Part shown: positions 44,101 to 53,263 of the stretch, piece after piece
Numbering within the stretch: position 1 is the first letter of the stretch
Layout of the letters: every line of letters begins with the position of its first letter
Assembly: GCA_902563835.1 (NCBI GenBank)
Contig: CACEZB010000003.1
Span: 35,921-99,920 of the forward strand
Origin: an uncultured SAR86 cluster bacterium
Lineage (GTDB): Bacteria > Pseudomonadota > Gammaproteobacteria > Magnimaribacterales > D2472
Length of the DNA: 64,000 bases
Reading direction: 5' to 3'
Notes under the pieces: generated by a model
Database searches by the model: none
The model's input: only the letters and a program-made list of their open reading frames with translations
What the model was told of the DNA's origin: nothing
Program-made: the position numbers and the translations under genes

Positions 44101-44263
44101 AAGAGCTTACATCAGTTGACTCTGAATCAGGAGCTTCTGAATCTGTTTGAGTTGTTTCTTCAGCTTGTGATTCAACAACTTCTTCACCTGGATTATCAGC
44201 AATAACATAGCCAGATACTAAGAAAAATAGTAAATAAATTGAAAAAATTTTTTTAATTTCCAT
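41138..44263 (-). CDS. TonB-dependent outer-membrane receptor, 1041 residues
   Basis: This is a full-length receptor: signal peptide (IYLLFFLVSGYVIA), an acidic and Ser-rich spacer (residues 24-60), the TonB box region near VVVTGSRI, a plug (DLSGALPLLVITKEDIDEGGFRNITEALQAIPA and YLINGRRTADYPLPYN, GSDAVGGVVNIITKDG), and a beta-barrel ending in YMTAGITYRF with the terminal Phe needed for outer-membrane insertion. It takes up large nutrients; many such receptors of the marine group import peptides or glycans. It is divergent from the secreted S9 peptidase gene, which hints at peptides. No SusD-like partner is seen. Confidence 0.95.
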   Translation of the reverse strand: MEIKKIFSIYLLFFLVSGYVIADNPGEEVVESQAEETTQTDSEAPDSESTDVSSSSGDEEVVQLQKVVVTGSRIKRTDLSGALPLLVITKEDIDEGGFRNITEALQAIPAANAYNQNEQNTNLFTPNANSLNLRNIGPSKTLYLINGRRTADYPLPYNNASNIVNTSTIPNGLIDRIEILSQGSSAIYGSDAVGGVVNIITKDGMDYSQVDAYASVTEHGNDMITNFTFSTGGFFGASSWTLGMDVSHVDPMYLSDRDGYNDWKDDPDYGKDYIGPRWGAAMQVVPWYLGGGDAATYSPEDFGYPCNSVALSGGVFRLFSRDKPEVYGITNYPGSYQGYACAYNRGANGGDSTTIVNERDDYTIMGTFTHNFDNGNQFKARLYHFNEEAYLRSSVSRYVSLGSMIDSRIYTCMTLGCGDSAGPVGNDLVPAGNRVLRASYLLRYFTPAMGRPFEARSDYEEDMTDFYMGLSGTMDSGHEWSVGANMTRYNSFYADSTLTQKAKDYMAGVGMTNPDGSLATGWYAGDVCQHADSGMGGLLAGFGFSNCFFPERIWGPISTDLFQSWLVDDSVDAESYQYLIDADITGEVMAGNTPVAFNIHAEYQYQDYEVIPSAGRLDDEIYGGDDAIKIIQGSTRYGFGDRSRMSLGVELAAPINDKLEVTFASRYDSYDDDSSSVGSRVSSMFNFAYRPTEDFLLRGSAGQTFRAPDMHYIYSQPSSVFSYGTDYPQCYANFLAGATGTGPIAPGDLATKASLCGFQGSYGSYRKTYQSGDKNLQEEEGENYSIGFVLNIGENVSWQWDAFHVYLENGVAQESNTSQLVAEGVCLYGQAFSDWYDFSENIPARDCDTVASNIERSATYFPGDAPTSLTNIVSITRNPRNQGFIEYVGHDTYINWRKETESAGDFGISIGSTTIDHINYLADPYGEQIEFLTYYYYEPRSRQNMNFNYKYEKHNVSVNMTRMGHMNIYGTAGGGTKSDPHIMTNVSYSYDWSPDIDTYVSIRNIDDVMPQKDTGYSYPFFNQGYYSAFGRYMTAGITYRF

Positions 44264-44290
44264 AATGGATCATCCTCTAATTTAGTAAAT

Positions 44291-44312
44291 AATTCACACA
44301 AAAAAGTGAATT
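44291..44312. promoter_or_regulatory. Inverted repeat in the receptor leader
   Basis: AATTCAC (44291-44297) and GTGAATT (44306-44312) are perfect inverted arms with an 8-base A-rich loop, 27 bases before the receptor ATG. It could be a leader hairpin or an operator in the gap shared with the S9 peptidase gene. Confidence 0.45.
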
Positions 44313-44457
44313 TTGTTATATCCCAGACTTATTTTGTACTTTATACAGTAATTAATCAAGATTTTAGCTAATTTTATGGACTTTATTATTTCGTATATAA
44401 AACATTTAAAATATAATACATTTTCAACCATATAACTAATTTAGGACATATTTAAAT

Positions 44458-46497
44458 ATGAAAATACATAATTTTATCTTATCGATTGTAATTATCTTTA
44501 CTTCAACCTCGTTATTAGCCTATGAAAGAATACCAAATGAACAATTTGCCTGCTATTCAAATTTCAACAAAATGATGGTTTCGCCAGATGGCAGATATCT
44601 TCTAATTAGAAATACAGTAAAAAATAATGAATGTGATGTAGAAAAAGAAAAAGAGAAAGGCGTTGAAGATGAGATGTTTGATAGAGGGCTGTTACTTTTA
44701 GATCTTGATACTATGGAAACAACTATGATTAGTGATGGAAGTTCTGGAGGTGGAGTTTCTGATGCAGGATGGTTGAGCAGTACCCGTATTTGGTATACCC
44801 CAAGATATCAAACAGGTAAAACTATGAAATCAATGGCTACTTTTGCAATGAATATCGATGGTACTAGAAGAACCATTATTAAAGAAGGTGGCTATTGGGG
44901 ACAAGTAATCTATGACGCAGATTACGATGACCCAAATCATGTTTATGTAATAAATAACGAAAGAAGAAATATTATATGGGACTACTATAGATTAAATGTT
45001 TATACAGGTAAAAAAACAAGAATTGCTTTTGGTCCAGATATTGGAGATATGAAGGGAAAAGCAATATTAGGATCTTTAACTAACCATGAAACTAAATTAC
45101 CACTTGGAATGCTTATAGACGTAGGTCTTGATAGAGTTCTTTATGAATATGATTCTAAAAATAAAGAATGGAAAGAACACTTTAGATTCGCATGCCAACA
45201 ACCAGGATTTACACCTATTGGAACATATAAAGGTAAAGTAGTTGTTTCAGGATCTAAATTTAGCCCTTCTGGCAAGTTATTGGAAGAAAATGATACTAAT
45301 GCTATTTATTTTTACGATATGGATACTAGAGAGTTTTCAAATAAGTTGTATCAAGACCCTAGATATGACGTGGACGGTCTTACTGGAAGTTGTAGGCAAG
45401 CATCTGGTGGTTCATTCTCAAGATATGGCAGCTCTGAAATAGCTGCAATAGGATATGAGTCATATCAACAGGAAGTAGTATTTTTTGATAAAGATGCAGA
45501 AGCTACATATATTGCTATAAAACAATTGTTTCCTAATGATCAAGTAAGTCTTGAATCTTCAGACGTTTCAGGAAAAGTAATGATAGTTAGGGTATCAAAT
45601 ACCAATAATCCTGGAGATTATTATATTGTTGATTTATATAAAAATTCTGTGAATCTTTTATATCAAAGTAGGCCTTGGCTGGATAGATCTAAGTTAGCAA
45701 AAGCACAACCAGTAACATACACTGCCAGAGATGGTCTTGAGATACCTGCACTGCTTACACTTGCTACAAAAGAAACAGATAAAAACTATTTCATTATATT
45801 GCCGCATGGTGGGCCTAATACTAAACAATATATCGGTTACGATACATGGGTTCAATTCTTTGCAAATAGAGGAATAAATGTTCTCCAACCAGATTTTAGG
45901 GGTTCTACTGGTCTTGGAACTAATCATTATATTGCTGGAAACCAAGAATGGGGTAAAAAAATGCAAGATGATATTACCGATGGTGTATTGTGGGCAATTG
46001 AAAATGGCTATGCAGATAAAGATAGAGTATGTATAGCCGGCGCAAGTTATGGAGGTTATGCAACCATGGCAGGCTTAGTATTTACTCCTGATTTATATAG
46101 ATGTGGCATCAATTCTGTTGGTGTTACTGATCAACAACAGCTCCTAGATAACTTTGCTAAAAAAGCTAGTAGATTTCAAAGTTGGGACGAAGAACCATTA
46201 TTAGAATGGGGAGACTTATCAACTCCAGAAGGTCAAGAATATGCTAAAGAAATATCACCTATTCTGCATGTAAATAATATTAAAGCTCCGGTACTTGTAT
46301 TACATGGTTCAAATGACTATGTAGTTCCTGTTTTTCATGCAAGAGATTTAATAAGTAAACTTAAATCATTAGGTAAAGAATATGATTCTATGTTCCAAGC
46401 TTACGATGGGCACTGTGTTACCTCATGCGGTGAAATGGCAAATTTAGAGTATTTAAATAAACAGGATGAGTTTTTAGAGAAATATCTCTTTAATTAA
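44458..46497 (+). CDS. Secreted S9 prolyl oligopeptidase-family peptidase
   Basis: The 679 residues have a signal peptide ([16 protein letters not shown]), an N-terminal beta-propeller (about 25-420) and an alpha/beta-hydrolase domain. The triad is Ser530 in [10 protein letters not shown], Asp620 in HGSNDYVVP and His652 in [45 protein letters not shown] is the oxyanion region. It is an acylaminoacyl-peptidase or dipeptidyl-peptidase type exported to the periplasm, where it would cut peptides brought in by the neighbouring receptor. TATAAT lies at 44412-44417. The 3' end overlaps the dehydrogenase gene by 4 bases. Confidence 0.93.
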   Translation: MKIHNFILSIVIIFTSTSLLAYERIPNEQFACYSNFNKMMVSPDGRYLLIRNTVKNNECDVEKEKEKGVEDEMFDRGLLLLDLDTMETTMISDGSSGGGVSDAGWLSSTRIWYTPRYQTGKTMKSMATFAMNIDGTRRTIIKEGGYWGQVIYDADYDDPNHVYVINNERRNIIWDYYRLNVYTGKKTRIAFGPDIGDMKGKAILGSLTNHETKLPLGMLIDVGLDRVLYEYDSKNKEWKEHFRFACQQPGFTPIGTYKGKVVVSGSKFSPSGKLLEENDTNAIYFYDMDTREFSNKLYQDPRYDVDGLTGSCRQASGGSFSRYGSSEIAAIGYESYQQEVVFFDKDAEATYIAIKQLFPNDQVSLESSDVSGKVMIVRVSNTNNPGDYYIVDLYKNSVNLLYQSRPWLDRSKLAKAQPVTYTARDGLEIPALLTLATKETDKNYFIILPHGGPNTKQYIGYDTWVQFFANRGINVLQPDFRGSTGLGTNHYIAGNQEWGKKMQDDITDGVLWAIENGYADKDRVCIAGASYGGYATMAGLVFTPDLYRCGINSVGVTDQQQLLDNFAKKASRFQSWDEEPLLEWGDLSTPEGQEYAKEISPILHVNNIKAPVLVLHGSNDYVVPVFHARDLISKLKSLGKEYDSMFQAYDGHCVTSCGEMANLEYLNKQDEFLEKYLFN

Positions 46498-47651
46498 AAA
46501 GCGTCTAGATTGGTTTGCTGTTTACCCAGTATAAGGCCATGAACATCATAAGTGCCTTCATAGGTATTTACTGCTTCTAAATTCATGCAGTGACGAATCA
46601 CATGGTATTCGTCACTTATTCCGTTGCCCCCGTGAATATCCCTTGATTTTCTAGCAATCTCTAAAGCCTTTTGACAATTATTTCTTTTAAGCATAGAAAT
46701 CATGTGTGGCTCCATTTTGCCATCATCTATTAGTCTACCTAGTCTTAATACAGACTGCATTCCTAAAGTTATTTCTGTTTGCATGTCTGCTAGTTTATTT
46801 TGTATCAATTGTTTTGCAGCAAGAGGTTTACCAAATTGCACTCTTTCCATTGAATACTCAAGTGCAGCATTCCAGCAAAACTCTGCAGCGCCCATTGCTC
46901 CCCATGCAATACCGTATCGAGCCATATTTAGACATGAGAAAGGACCTTTAAAGCTTTGAACTTCAGGCAACATTTTTTCTTTAGGAACAAAAACATTATC
47001 AAGAAAGATTTGTCCAGTAATTGAAGCTCTTAAAGCAAACTTACCTTCTATGGTTGGAGTAGACAGGCCTTTTGAATCTCTATCTACTATAAAACCCCTT
47101 AAGATACCTTGCTCATCTTTTGCCCAAATGACTAACACATCTGCGATTGGAGAATTTGTTATCCAATTCTTAGAGCCATTTAAAACATATCCACCATCTT
47201 TTTCGGTTGCCTTAGTTTTCATAGATCCAGGATCAGAACCAGCATCTGCTTCAGTTAACCCAAAACATCCAAGTTTATCTCCCTTAGCCATATCAGGTAA
47301 ATAAAAATCCTTTTGTTCATCTGAACCAAATTCATAAATAGCATGCATTGAAAGCGATGTCTGAACACTAAAAGCAGACCTATAACTCGAATCAACTCTT
47401 TCAATTTCTCTAGCTATAAGACCATAGGAGACATAGTTAACTCCAGCACAACCATAACCTTTAATAGGTGCACCAAGAAATCCAAGCTCGCCTAATTCTT
47501 TATATATAGACTTATCAAATTTTTCATTACGATTGGCGTCTATTATTCTTGGCAATAACTGGTTTTGACAATAATCTTTAGCTGATTTATGAATGATTAA
47601 TTCTTCTTCAGATAATTGTTCTTCAAAAAGTAAAATGTCTTGTATTTCCAT
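46494..47651 (-). CDS. gcdH: Acyl-CoA dehydrogenase, glutaryl-CoA dehydrogenase-like
   Basis: A 385-residue FAD acyl-CoA dehydrogenase. [43 protein letters not shown] is the FAD-binding middle, and the catalytic base is Glu365 in [15 protein letters not shown], the pattern of the glutaryl-CoA group. [44 protein letters not shown] also fits GcdH. It would oxidise and decarboxylate glutaryl-CoA from lysine and tryptophan breakdown, in keeping with a peptide diet. The gene is 4 bases after the small Smr-like gene. Exact substrate is inferred from similarity. Confidence 0.87.
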   Translation of the reverse strand: MEIQDILLFEEQLSEEELIIHKSAKDYCQNQLLPRIIDANRNEKFDKSIYKELGELGFLGAPIKGYGCAGVNYVSYGLIAREIERVDSSYRSAFSVQTSLSMHAIYEFGSDEQKDFYLPDMAKGDKLGCFGLTEADAGSDPGSMKTKATEKDGGYVLNGSKNWITNSPIADVLVIWAKDEQGILRGFIVDRDSKGLSTPTIEGKFALRASITGQIFLDNVFVPKEKMLPEVQSFKGPFSCLNMARYGIAWGAMGAAEFCWNAALEYSMERVQFGKPLAAKQLIQNKLADMQTEITLGMQSVLRLGRLIDDGKMEPHMISMLKRNNCQKALEIARKSRDIHGGNGISDEYHVIRHCMNLEAVNTYEGTYDVHGLILGKQQTNLDAF

Positions 47652-47655
47652 AAGT

Positions 47656-47889
47656 TTATAATTTTTCTATTCGTATAATACCAAATCTTGTCATAGAGAA
47701 TGAAATTGAATTTTTATTTAAAACAGTTTTACATATATTGATCATTTTTTGACTATTACCACAAATTATTATCAAAGGAATTTCACTCTGATGCTGAAAT
47801 ATAAAATCAATTATTAAATCATCAACATTATGATGGCGCTCACCATGAAGATCTAGATGAGTAATACCATTTTCTAAAAAAACATTCAT
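47656..47889 (-). CDS. Small Smr-domain protein
   Basis: A 77-residue protein consisting only of an Smr-like domain: HLDLHG at 11-16 with the following [17 protein letters not shown], and [10 protein letters not shown] near 40-50 in place of the usual GKG or GxG loop. Smr domains of MutS2 and SmrA/B nick DNA or RNA, including stalled mRNA. Without an N-terminal extension its partner is uncertain. It precedes gcdH by 4 bases and is divergent from tdk across 35 bases. Confidence 0.8.
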   Translation of the reverse strand: MNVFLENGITHLDLHGERHHNVDDLIIDFIFQHQSEIPLIIICGNSQKMINICKTVLNKNSISFSMTRFGIIRIEKL

Positions 47890-47924
47890 CCACTATTCTC
47901 TAATCTCAATATATAATTAATTAT

Positions 47925-48506
47925 ATGGCAAAACTTCATTTTTTTTATTCTACAATGAATGCTGGTAAATCAACCTCCCTGCTTCAATCAAATCATAATT
48001 ATTTAGAAAGCAATTTAAAAACACTTTTATTTTTGCCAAAAGAAATTTCAGATAAGGCTGATTCAAATATTGTCTCGAGAATTGGCCTAAAAGCAAAAGC
48101 AATTTCCATAGACAATGAGTTTAAATTTTATGAATACGTCAAAAATATTGAATATAAGAATATAAATTGTATTTTTGTTGATGAGGCACAATTTTTAACA
48201 AAAGAACAAGTAAGAAATTTAAGTAAAATTTCAGATAAATTAGATATACCAGTAATGTGTTATGGCATTAGAACAGATTTTCAAGGTGAGTTATTTCATG
48301 GCAGCTCTGAGTTATTAGCTATTGCAGATAATCTAAATGAATTAAAAACTATATGTAGTGAATGTGATAAAAAAGCTACTATGGTAGTAAGGCTTGATGA
48401 AAACGGCGATGTTATTCTAGAGGGTGAGAAAATATTGGTTGGTGGAAACGAAATATATAAAACTGTCTGTAGAAAACATTTTAGAGAACTAACAAACTTA
48501 ATATAA
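47925..48506 (+). CDS. tdk: Thymidine kinase
   Basis: This 193-residue type II kinase phosphorylates thymidine for salvage. Walker A STMNAGKST is at 9-17; CIFVDEAQFL near 84-93 supplies the Walker B Asp-Glu; CYGIRTDFQGELFHGSSELLAIAD is the conserved core. The C-terminal zinc site has Cys in TICSECDKKA and VCRKHF, as Cys3-His rather than Cys4. The lasso loop GEKILVGGNEIY is complete. RBS-like AAGGAAA follows and serves the next gene, 9 bases away. Confidence 0.96.
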   Translation: MAKLHFFYSTMNAGKSTSLLQSNHNYLESNLKTLLFLPKEISDKADSNIVSRIGLKAKAISIDNEFKFYEYVKNIEYKNINCIFVDEAQFLTKEQVRNLSKISDKLDIPVMCYGIRTDFQGELFHGSSELLAIADNLNELKTICSECDKKATMVVRLDENGDVILEGEKILVGGNEIYKTVCRKHFRELTNLI

Positions 48507-48515
48507 AGGAAAAAT

Positions 48516-49529
48516 ATGGAATACATAAATAAACAATTTTTATTAGATAAAAGACCTGTGGGTATGCCAGAAGATGATTGTTGGAAATTGAATGAAGAAA
48601 AAATTACATCGCTGAAAAAAAATGAGATTTTAATAGAAGTTAAATATCTTTCTATCGATCCCTATATGAGAGGACGAATGAATGATTCAATGTCTTATGC
48701 ACCTCCAGCTAAAATTGGAGAACCAATGACTGGAGAAACTGCTGGTGTAGTCATTGGAAGTAACTCTAATTTATATAGAGTTGGCGATAAAGTATGTGCA
48801 CATAAAGGTTGGCAAACTTACATTAAAGCAAAGGATACAGATACAGCATTATTAAAAGTTCCTGAAACTAATATTGGACTCTCATCATTTTTAGGAACTC
48901 TAGGAATGCCTGGACGAACTGCCTATTTTGGTCTTAACAGAGTTGGGAATCCTAAATCTGGTGATACTCTTGTTGTATCAGCCGCATCTGGTGCTGTTGG
49001 AACGATAGTTGGTCAACTTGGAAAAATATACGGTTGTAGGGTTATAGGTATTGCTGGTGGTCCTGAAAAATGTACCTATGTAAAGGATGTTCTTCAATTA
49101 GATGAATGTATTGATTATAAGGCTGGAAACTTAGAACAAGACTTAAAAAATGCATGTCCAAATGGAATAGATATTTACTTCGAAAATGTTGGTGGTCCAG
49201 TTACCAGAGCCATTGCTCCGCTTTTAAATCAAGGCTCAAGAGTTCCTATTTGTGGCTTTATTTCTCAATACAATGCAAAGGATGTCTTAAAAGCAGAAAC
49301 GCCTTTTGATGTGTTGGGTTCACTCGAGGTAAAACCTAAACATAGATTCTTTGTTGTAACTGAATGGGCTGATGAATGGGAGGCAGCAACCAAAGAAATT
49401 CTAGAATTAGTATCTCAAGATAAAATAAGATACAGAGAAACTATTACCAAAGGTTTTGAAAATGCACCTCAAGCACTAAGAGATGTTTTAACAGGTAAGA
49501 ATTTTGGAAAGCAAATAATTGAGATTTAA
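48516..49529 (+). CDS. NADPH-dependent oxidoreductase (MDR family, CurA/PTGR-like)
   Basis: A 337-residue zinc-free medium-chain reductase. LSIDPYMRGRMNDSMSYAPPAKIGEPMTGETAGVV is the N-terminal signature of the COG2130 group (E. coli CurA, mammalian prostaglandin reductase, plant double-bond reductases); AASGAVGTIVGQLGKIYGCRVIGIAGGPEKC binds NADPH; FENVGGPVTRAI follows. It reduces activated double bonds of enals or enones, possibly for detoxification. It has a clear AAAGGAAA ribosome site and lies 9 bases after tdk. Confidence 0.92.
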   Translation: MEYINKQFLLDKRPVGMPEDDCWKLNEEKITSLKKNEILIEVKYLSIDPYMRGRMNDSMSYAPPAKIGEPMTGETAGVVIGSNSNLYRVGDKVCAHKGWQTYIKAKDTDTALLKVPETNIGLSSFLGTLGMPGRTAYFGLNRVGNPKSGDTLVVSAASGAVGTIVGQLGKIYGCRVIGIAGGPEKCTYVKDVLQLDECIDYKAGNLEQDLKNACPNGIDIYFENVGGPVTRAIAPLLNQGSRVPICGFISQYNAKDVLKAETPFDVLGSLEVKPKHRFFVVTEWADEWEAATKEILELVSQDKIRYRETITKGFENAPQALRDVLTGKNFGKQIIEI

Positions 49530-50308
49530 ATAAATATATTGCCTTTTAAGTATTGTTTAGCTTTTCCACCGATAATCACTCTATTACCCTTATCTTCACA
49601 ATAAAGAACACCACCTCTTTTTGATAATTGAGCAGCAGTTAAATTTGTTTTATTAAGCTTTTGGCTCCAATATGGGGTTAGCGTGGTATGAGCTGATCCA
49701 GTAACAGGATCTTCATCAACCCCAGTTGCAGGAGCAAAAAATCTAGACACGAAATCATAATTAGTCCCTTCTGAAGAAACAATCAACCCTCTAGCATCTA
49801 GCTTATTTAATGATTCAAAATCTACATTTAAATTCTTAATAACATCTTCAGATTCTAAAATTGCTAAAATATCATCCCTCCCCTTAAAAGATTCAATAGG
49901 CTTTACTCCAATGGCACTTTCAATCGAAGATATATCATCAAATAGTTCTATTTGGTCTTTTGGGAAATCAAGCAATAACAAATCATCATTTTGTGATACC
50001 GTTAAAATCCCATTCTTTAAAGAACGTACGCTAAAAATCTTTGCATCAGGGCTAATATAATTAAAGAACACATAAGCAGAAGCTAGAGTAGCATGTCCAC
50101 ATAAATCAATTTCACAATGTGGAGAAAACCATCTTATATGATAATTTCCCTTAGTTTCTCTTATAAATGCTGTTTCAGAAAGATTATTTTCTGCTGCGAT
50201 ATTCTGCATCATTGTTGAATCAGAGATATCTGAAAATATTACTGCAGCTGGGTTGCCTGAAAACAGTTTATCAGTAAAAGCATCTATATAATAAATATCA
50301 TATTTCAT
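49526..50308 (-). CDS. PhzF-family isomerase/epimerase
   Basis: The 260 residues show DAFTDKLFSGNPAAVIF near the N-terminus, NLSETAFI with the catalytic Glu, WFSPHCEIDLCGHATLASAYVFF and DPVTGSAHTTLTPYW, which together define the PhzF fold. Members isomerise small acids; only some make phenazine, and no phenazine gene is here. It overlaps the SGNH hydrolase gene by 4 bases and the convergent oxidoreductase by 4. Confidence 0.92.
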   Translation of the reverse strand: MKYDIYYIDAFTDKLFSGNPAAVIFSDISDSTMMQNIAAENNLSETAFIRETKGNYHIRWFSPHCEIDLCGHATLASAYVFFNYISPDAKIFSVRSLKNGILTVSQNDDLLLLDFPKDQIELFDDISSIESAIGVKPIESFKGRDDILAILESEDVIKNLNVDFESLNKLDARGLIVSSEGTNYDFVSRFFAPATGVDEDPVTGSAHTTLTPYWSQKLNKTNLTAAQLSKRGGVLYCEDKGNRVIIGGKAKQYLKGNIFI

Positions 50309-51099
50309 TTTAATTTTATGTTGAAAAAATCTTCAACAGTCTTATGAGCAATGTTCTGAAGAAATAGTTTATCGTCTGAGTTAATTTTTCCAAAATAATC
50401 ATATCTAATATTTATTGGTGATTTGTTAGTAATAGATGAGAATAGAACGCATGCGGCCAAGTATGTCCCTAATATATCTGGATGACTTCCATCATAGTAT
50501 TTATGTAATTTTATATCTGGGCGTTTTGCATATGCATTTTCAAATGCTATACCTACAGGAAATACTAATATATTATTTTTATTTCCAGCTTCAATATACA
50601 TTTTCTTGATATCTTCAATCATTTTTGGATTAGTATCTTTATGGGGTTCTACATAAGCATGAATCATATACAAAGCTGCTTCAGCTCCAACCTCATGGAT
50701 TTTATTAATCATTACTTCAATCTCACTGGCAAACATTTTTCTTTCTTTTGCTGTGTTGGTTTCGCCACTGCCTCCTTGAAGAACAACTAACTCAAATGGA
50801 TCATCAGCTCCAAGATTATTGTGTTCTAAAGAATAGTCTATATTATGGTGTGACAGTCGTGAGCCGCTTATGGTCACAGATTTGTAGTTGCTGGTTTTTA
50901 TTTTTTTTCCATAAGATTCTTCAAGCATTCTTCTAACATGATTATGCAAACTATCGTTGTAATATAAATAACTATTGCCTATATAAAGTAATTTTTCTGG
51001 AGATTTATTATCTAAACCTTTTACAACAACATCATTTGCAAATAAAAAATTTCCAATAAATATATAGATTAATAATGAAGATATTAAAATTCTTTTCAT
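50305..51099 (-). CDS. Secreted SGNH/GDSL-like hydrolase
   Basis: A 264-residue protein with a signal peptide (ISSLLIYIFIGNFLFA). LLYIGNSYLYYND carries the nucleophile Ser43 in a GNS block, VVLQGGSGETN the third block, and DGSHPDILGTYLAACVLF the late Asp-His pair, an SGNH-hydrolase arrangement. Probably a periplasmic esterase or deacetylase; the substrate is unknown. It is 38 bases after the methyltransferase gene and may be separate from the restriction-modification operon. Confidence 0.85.
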   Translation of the reverse strand: MKRILISSLLIYIFIGNFLFANDVVVKGLDNKSPEKLLYIGNSYLYYNDSLHNHVRRMLEESYGKKIKTSNYKSVTISGSRLSHHNIDYSLEHNNLGADDPFELVVLQGGSGETNTAKERKMFASEIEVMINKIHEVGAEAALYMIHAYVEPHKDTNPKMIEDIKKMYIEAGNKNNILVFPVGIAFENAYAKRPDIKLHKYYDGSHPDILGTYLAACVLFSSITNKSPINIRYDYFGKINSDDKLFLQNIAHKTVEDFFNIKLK

Positions 51100-51137
51100 A
51101 AAAATAGTAATAAGTGATTAGCTTTGTATACTTTGCA

Positions 51138-52148
51138 TTAATTAAGTATATGCTTTAAGACTTCTTTGACAACCATTGGTGATACTGCATTACCCGCTAG
51201 TTTATAGAGTTGTGTATCAGATAAACCGCTTCTTATGATTTTCTTTGCTGTATTTTTTTTAAAACCTTGTATAAGTAAAGCTTCATAAGGTGTAATTCTT
51301 CTTATTCTGTCTCTTGACCCACCATCAATATATTCATCACTATAATAATTGTCTTGAGATGCTCTGTGCATTTTATGCATTGTATATGTGAGAGGTCTTG
51401 CTGGGTCCATATTAATTTGTGATTTATATTTATAGCCACCGGTTCCATCAGATAAAATAGTTTTCTTTATCTTTGCGCTTAAGTAATATTTATCATCAAC
51501 ATCTTTTGATAATAAATCTTTGACGGTTTTAATTCTTCTTTTAGATAAAGGGATTTTTGGTGGTGGTGTGTTAAAGTTAATATTATCATTATTACCATCT
51601 AACTCACCAACTATAAATACCCTTCTTCGTGTTTGAGGCACTCCATAATCTGCAGCATTTAAAAGCCAATATGTAGATTGATAGCCAATTTTCTCAAGTG
51701 AATTCATAATGTATTTCATGACTTCACCATTTTGAATATTAATTAATCCTCTAACATTTTCTAAAATAAAATATTTAGGCTTTTTTGCTTTTAAAATCAT
51801 TTCAATATTAAAAAAAAGCGCGCCTCGATCATCTCCAAAACCCCTACCCTTGCCCATAGAACTAAATGGCTGGCATGGGAATCCTGCAAATAAAATATCA
51901 AAATCTGGCAGCATATTATTTATATTTTTTTTCTTTTTTTTAGACAGAATTGTTGAATTCAACTGTCCAGTAATATCATTAATATCATTGAATTCTAGAA
52001 GATCTTTATCTGAAAATGCTGAACGATATGCAATTCTTGATTTCTCATCAAAATCACAAAAAGCAATGGCTTTAAAATCTTCTTTTAAGAAGTTTTTTGC
52101 GCCTTCATGAAAACCACCTATACCAGAAAATAGATCAAAGCCTTTCAT
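51138..52148 (-). CDS. DNA (cytosine-5) methyltransferase, second of the pair
   Basis: The 336 residues contain all main m5C motifs: I FDLFSGIGGFHEG, IV FAGFPCQPFSSMGKGRG with catalytic Cys92, VI ENVRG, VIII QTRRRVFIVG, IX RRITPYEALLIQGF and X AGNAVSPMVVKEV. The target-recognition region lies about 195-285 and is different from that of the methyltransferase upstream, so the two probably recognise different strands or sites. A lysine run (SKKKKKNI) comes before motif IV. The gene overlaps its partner by 4 bases. Confidence 0.95.
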   Translation of the reverse strand: MKGFDLFSGIGGFHEGAKNFLKEDFKAIAFCDFDEKSRIAYRSAFSDKDLLEFNDINDITGQLNSTILSKKKKKNINNMLPDFDILFAGFPCQPFSSMGKGRGFGDDRGALFFNIEMILKAKKPKYFILENVRGLINIQNGEVMKYIMNSLEKIGYQSTYWLLNAADYGVPQTRRRVFIVGELDGNNDNINFNTPPPKIPLSKRRIKTVKDLLSKDVDDKYYLSAKIKKTILSDGTGGYKYKSQINMDPARPLTYTMHKMHRASQDNYYSDEYIDGGSRDRIRRITPYEALLIQGFKKNTAKKIIRSGLSDTQLYKLAGNAVSPMVVKEVLKHILN

Positions 52149-53263
52149 GACACCTCTAAAATTGCTTCACCAATACTTTTTGCCAAAATTGGTGGAACAG
52201 CATTACCAATTTGCTCATACCATTTAGTGTAAGAGCCCATAAACTCAAAATTATCTGGAAAGGACTGAACTCTTGCGGCTTCTCTTGGGGTTAAGCCTCT
52301 TGCTTGAGTTGGATGTATATACATATTGCAATCAAATGACATATGAGCAGTGATAGTTTTGCAAACCTTATTTTCATCAAGCTTAAAGTATTTATCTTTA
52401 AAAATATGATCTCTAGTTTTATATGGCATTAAATGCCTAATAGACTCATGTAATGAATTTTCACCTTGTGGTAATAAACTAAAAATTTCTATATCTCTTG
52501 GATTATTGTATCGCGCCATATGATTAAATATTTTTCCTTTTTTAAAGCCATTTATTAACTCTAAATAATTATTTGATTTATTAGATTTAATTTCATAAAA
52601 ACCATTTTCTTTGCTTTCGAAAGTAGTAGAATTTTTTTTAGTTTTGGCTTTAAGCTTTGGCAGTCCATATAATGCGTTCTTTAAAACCACTGGATCAGAT
52701 TTAGATTTTTTTTCTTCTAATAATTCCATAAATTTTAATAGTCTTTTGTCAGTTTGATCAAATCTTTGTTCATTAAATAATAAGAAAAAAACCCTCTCTC
52801 TATTTTGAGGAATTCCAAAATCCTTTGCATTTAATTGAAAGAATTCTCCTATGTAACCAATATCATGAAATTCTTTAACAATATGAGTTGCAATATTTTT
52901 TATACCTCTAACATTTTCCATAAGAACAATATCTGGTTTGATAAAATTTATACATCCTAAAAATGATTTATAAAGTTTATTTCTTGGATCATCCTTAACT
53001 CTCTGACGGTTAGCATAACTAAAACCTTGGCATGGTGGTCCGCCAGCTATAATATGGACTTTATTTTGAAAACCATTAAATTTAGCCCAATTGTTTTGTT
53101 CTATGGAAAGAATATCCTCAACAATAAAATCTTGATTGAAAAAGTTTTGATAGGTTTCACCTGCATAATCTTTAAAATCTGATGCTAAAACAATTTCAAT
53201 TCCAGCTTGCTTCATACCCAAAGATAATCCACCACATCCTGCAAAAAGGTCTATAGATTTCAT
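52145..53263 (-). CDS. DNA (cytosine-5) methyltransferase, first of the pair
   Basis: The 372 residues carry motif I IDLFAGCGGLSLGM, IV IAGGPPCQGFSYANRQ with Cys78, VI ENVRG, VIII QNRERVFFLLF, IX LTPREAARVQSFPDNF and X IGNAVPPILAKSIG. A long variable region (about 175-300) with RDHIFKDKYFKLDENKVCKTITAHM is the recognition domain. It sits between nuclease and second methyltransferase, overlapping each by 4 bases. It protects the host DNA; the recognised sequence is unknown. Confidence 0.95.
   Translation of the reverse strand: MKSIDLFAGCGGLSLGMKQAGIEIVLASDFKDYAGETYQNFFNQDFIVEDILSIEQNNWAKFNGFQNKVHIIAGGPPCQGFSYANRQRVKDDPRNKLYKSFLGCINFIKPDIVLMENVRGIKNIATHIVKEFHDIGYIGEFFQLNAKDFGIPQNRERVFFLLFNEQRFDQTDKRLLKFMELLEEKKSKSDPVVLKNALYGLPKLKAKTKKNSTTFESKENGFYEIKSNKSNNYLELINGFKKGKIFNHMARYNNPRDIEIFSLLPQGENSLHESIRHLMPYKTRDHIFKDKYFKLDENKVCKTITAHMSFDCNMYIHPTQARGLTPREAARVQSFPDNFEFMGSYTKWYEQIGNAVPPILAKSIGEAILEVS

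Noticed and set aside
49526-50308. Phenazine synthesis role for the PhzF protein
   Set aside because: No phz gene is nearby and most PhzF-family proteins act on other substrates.
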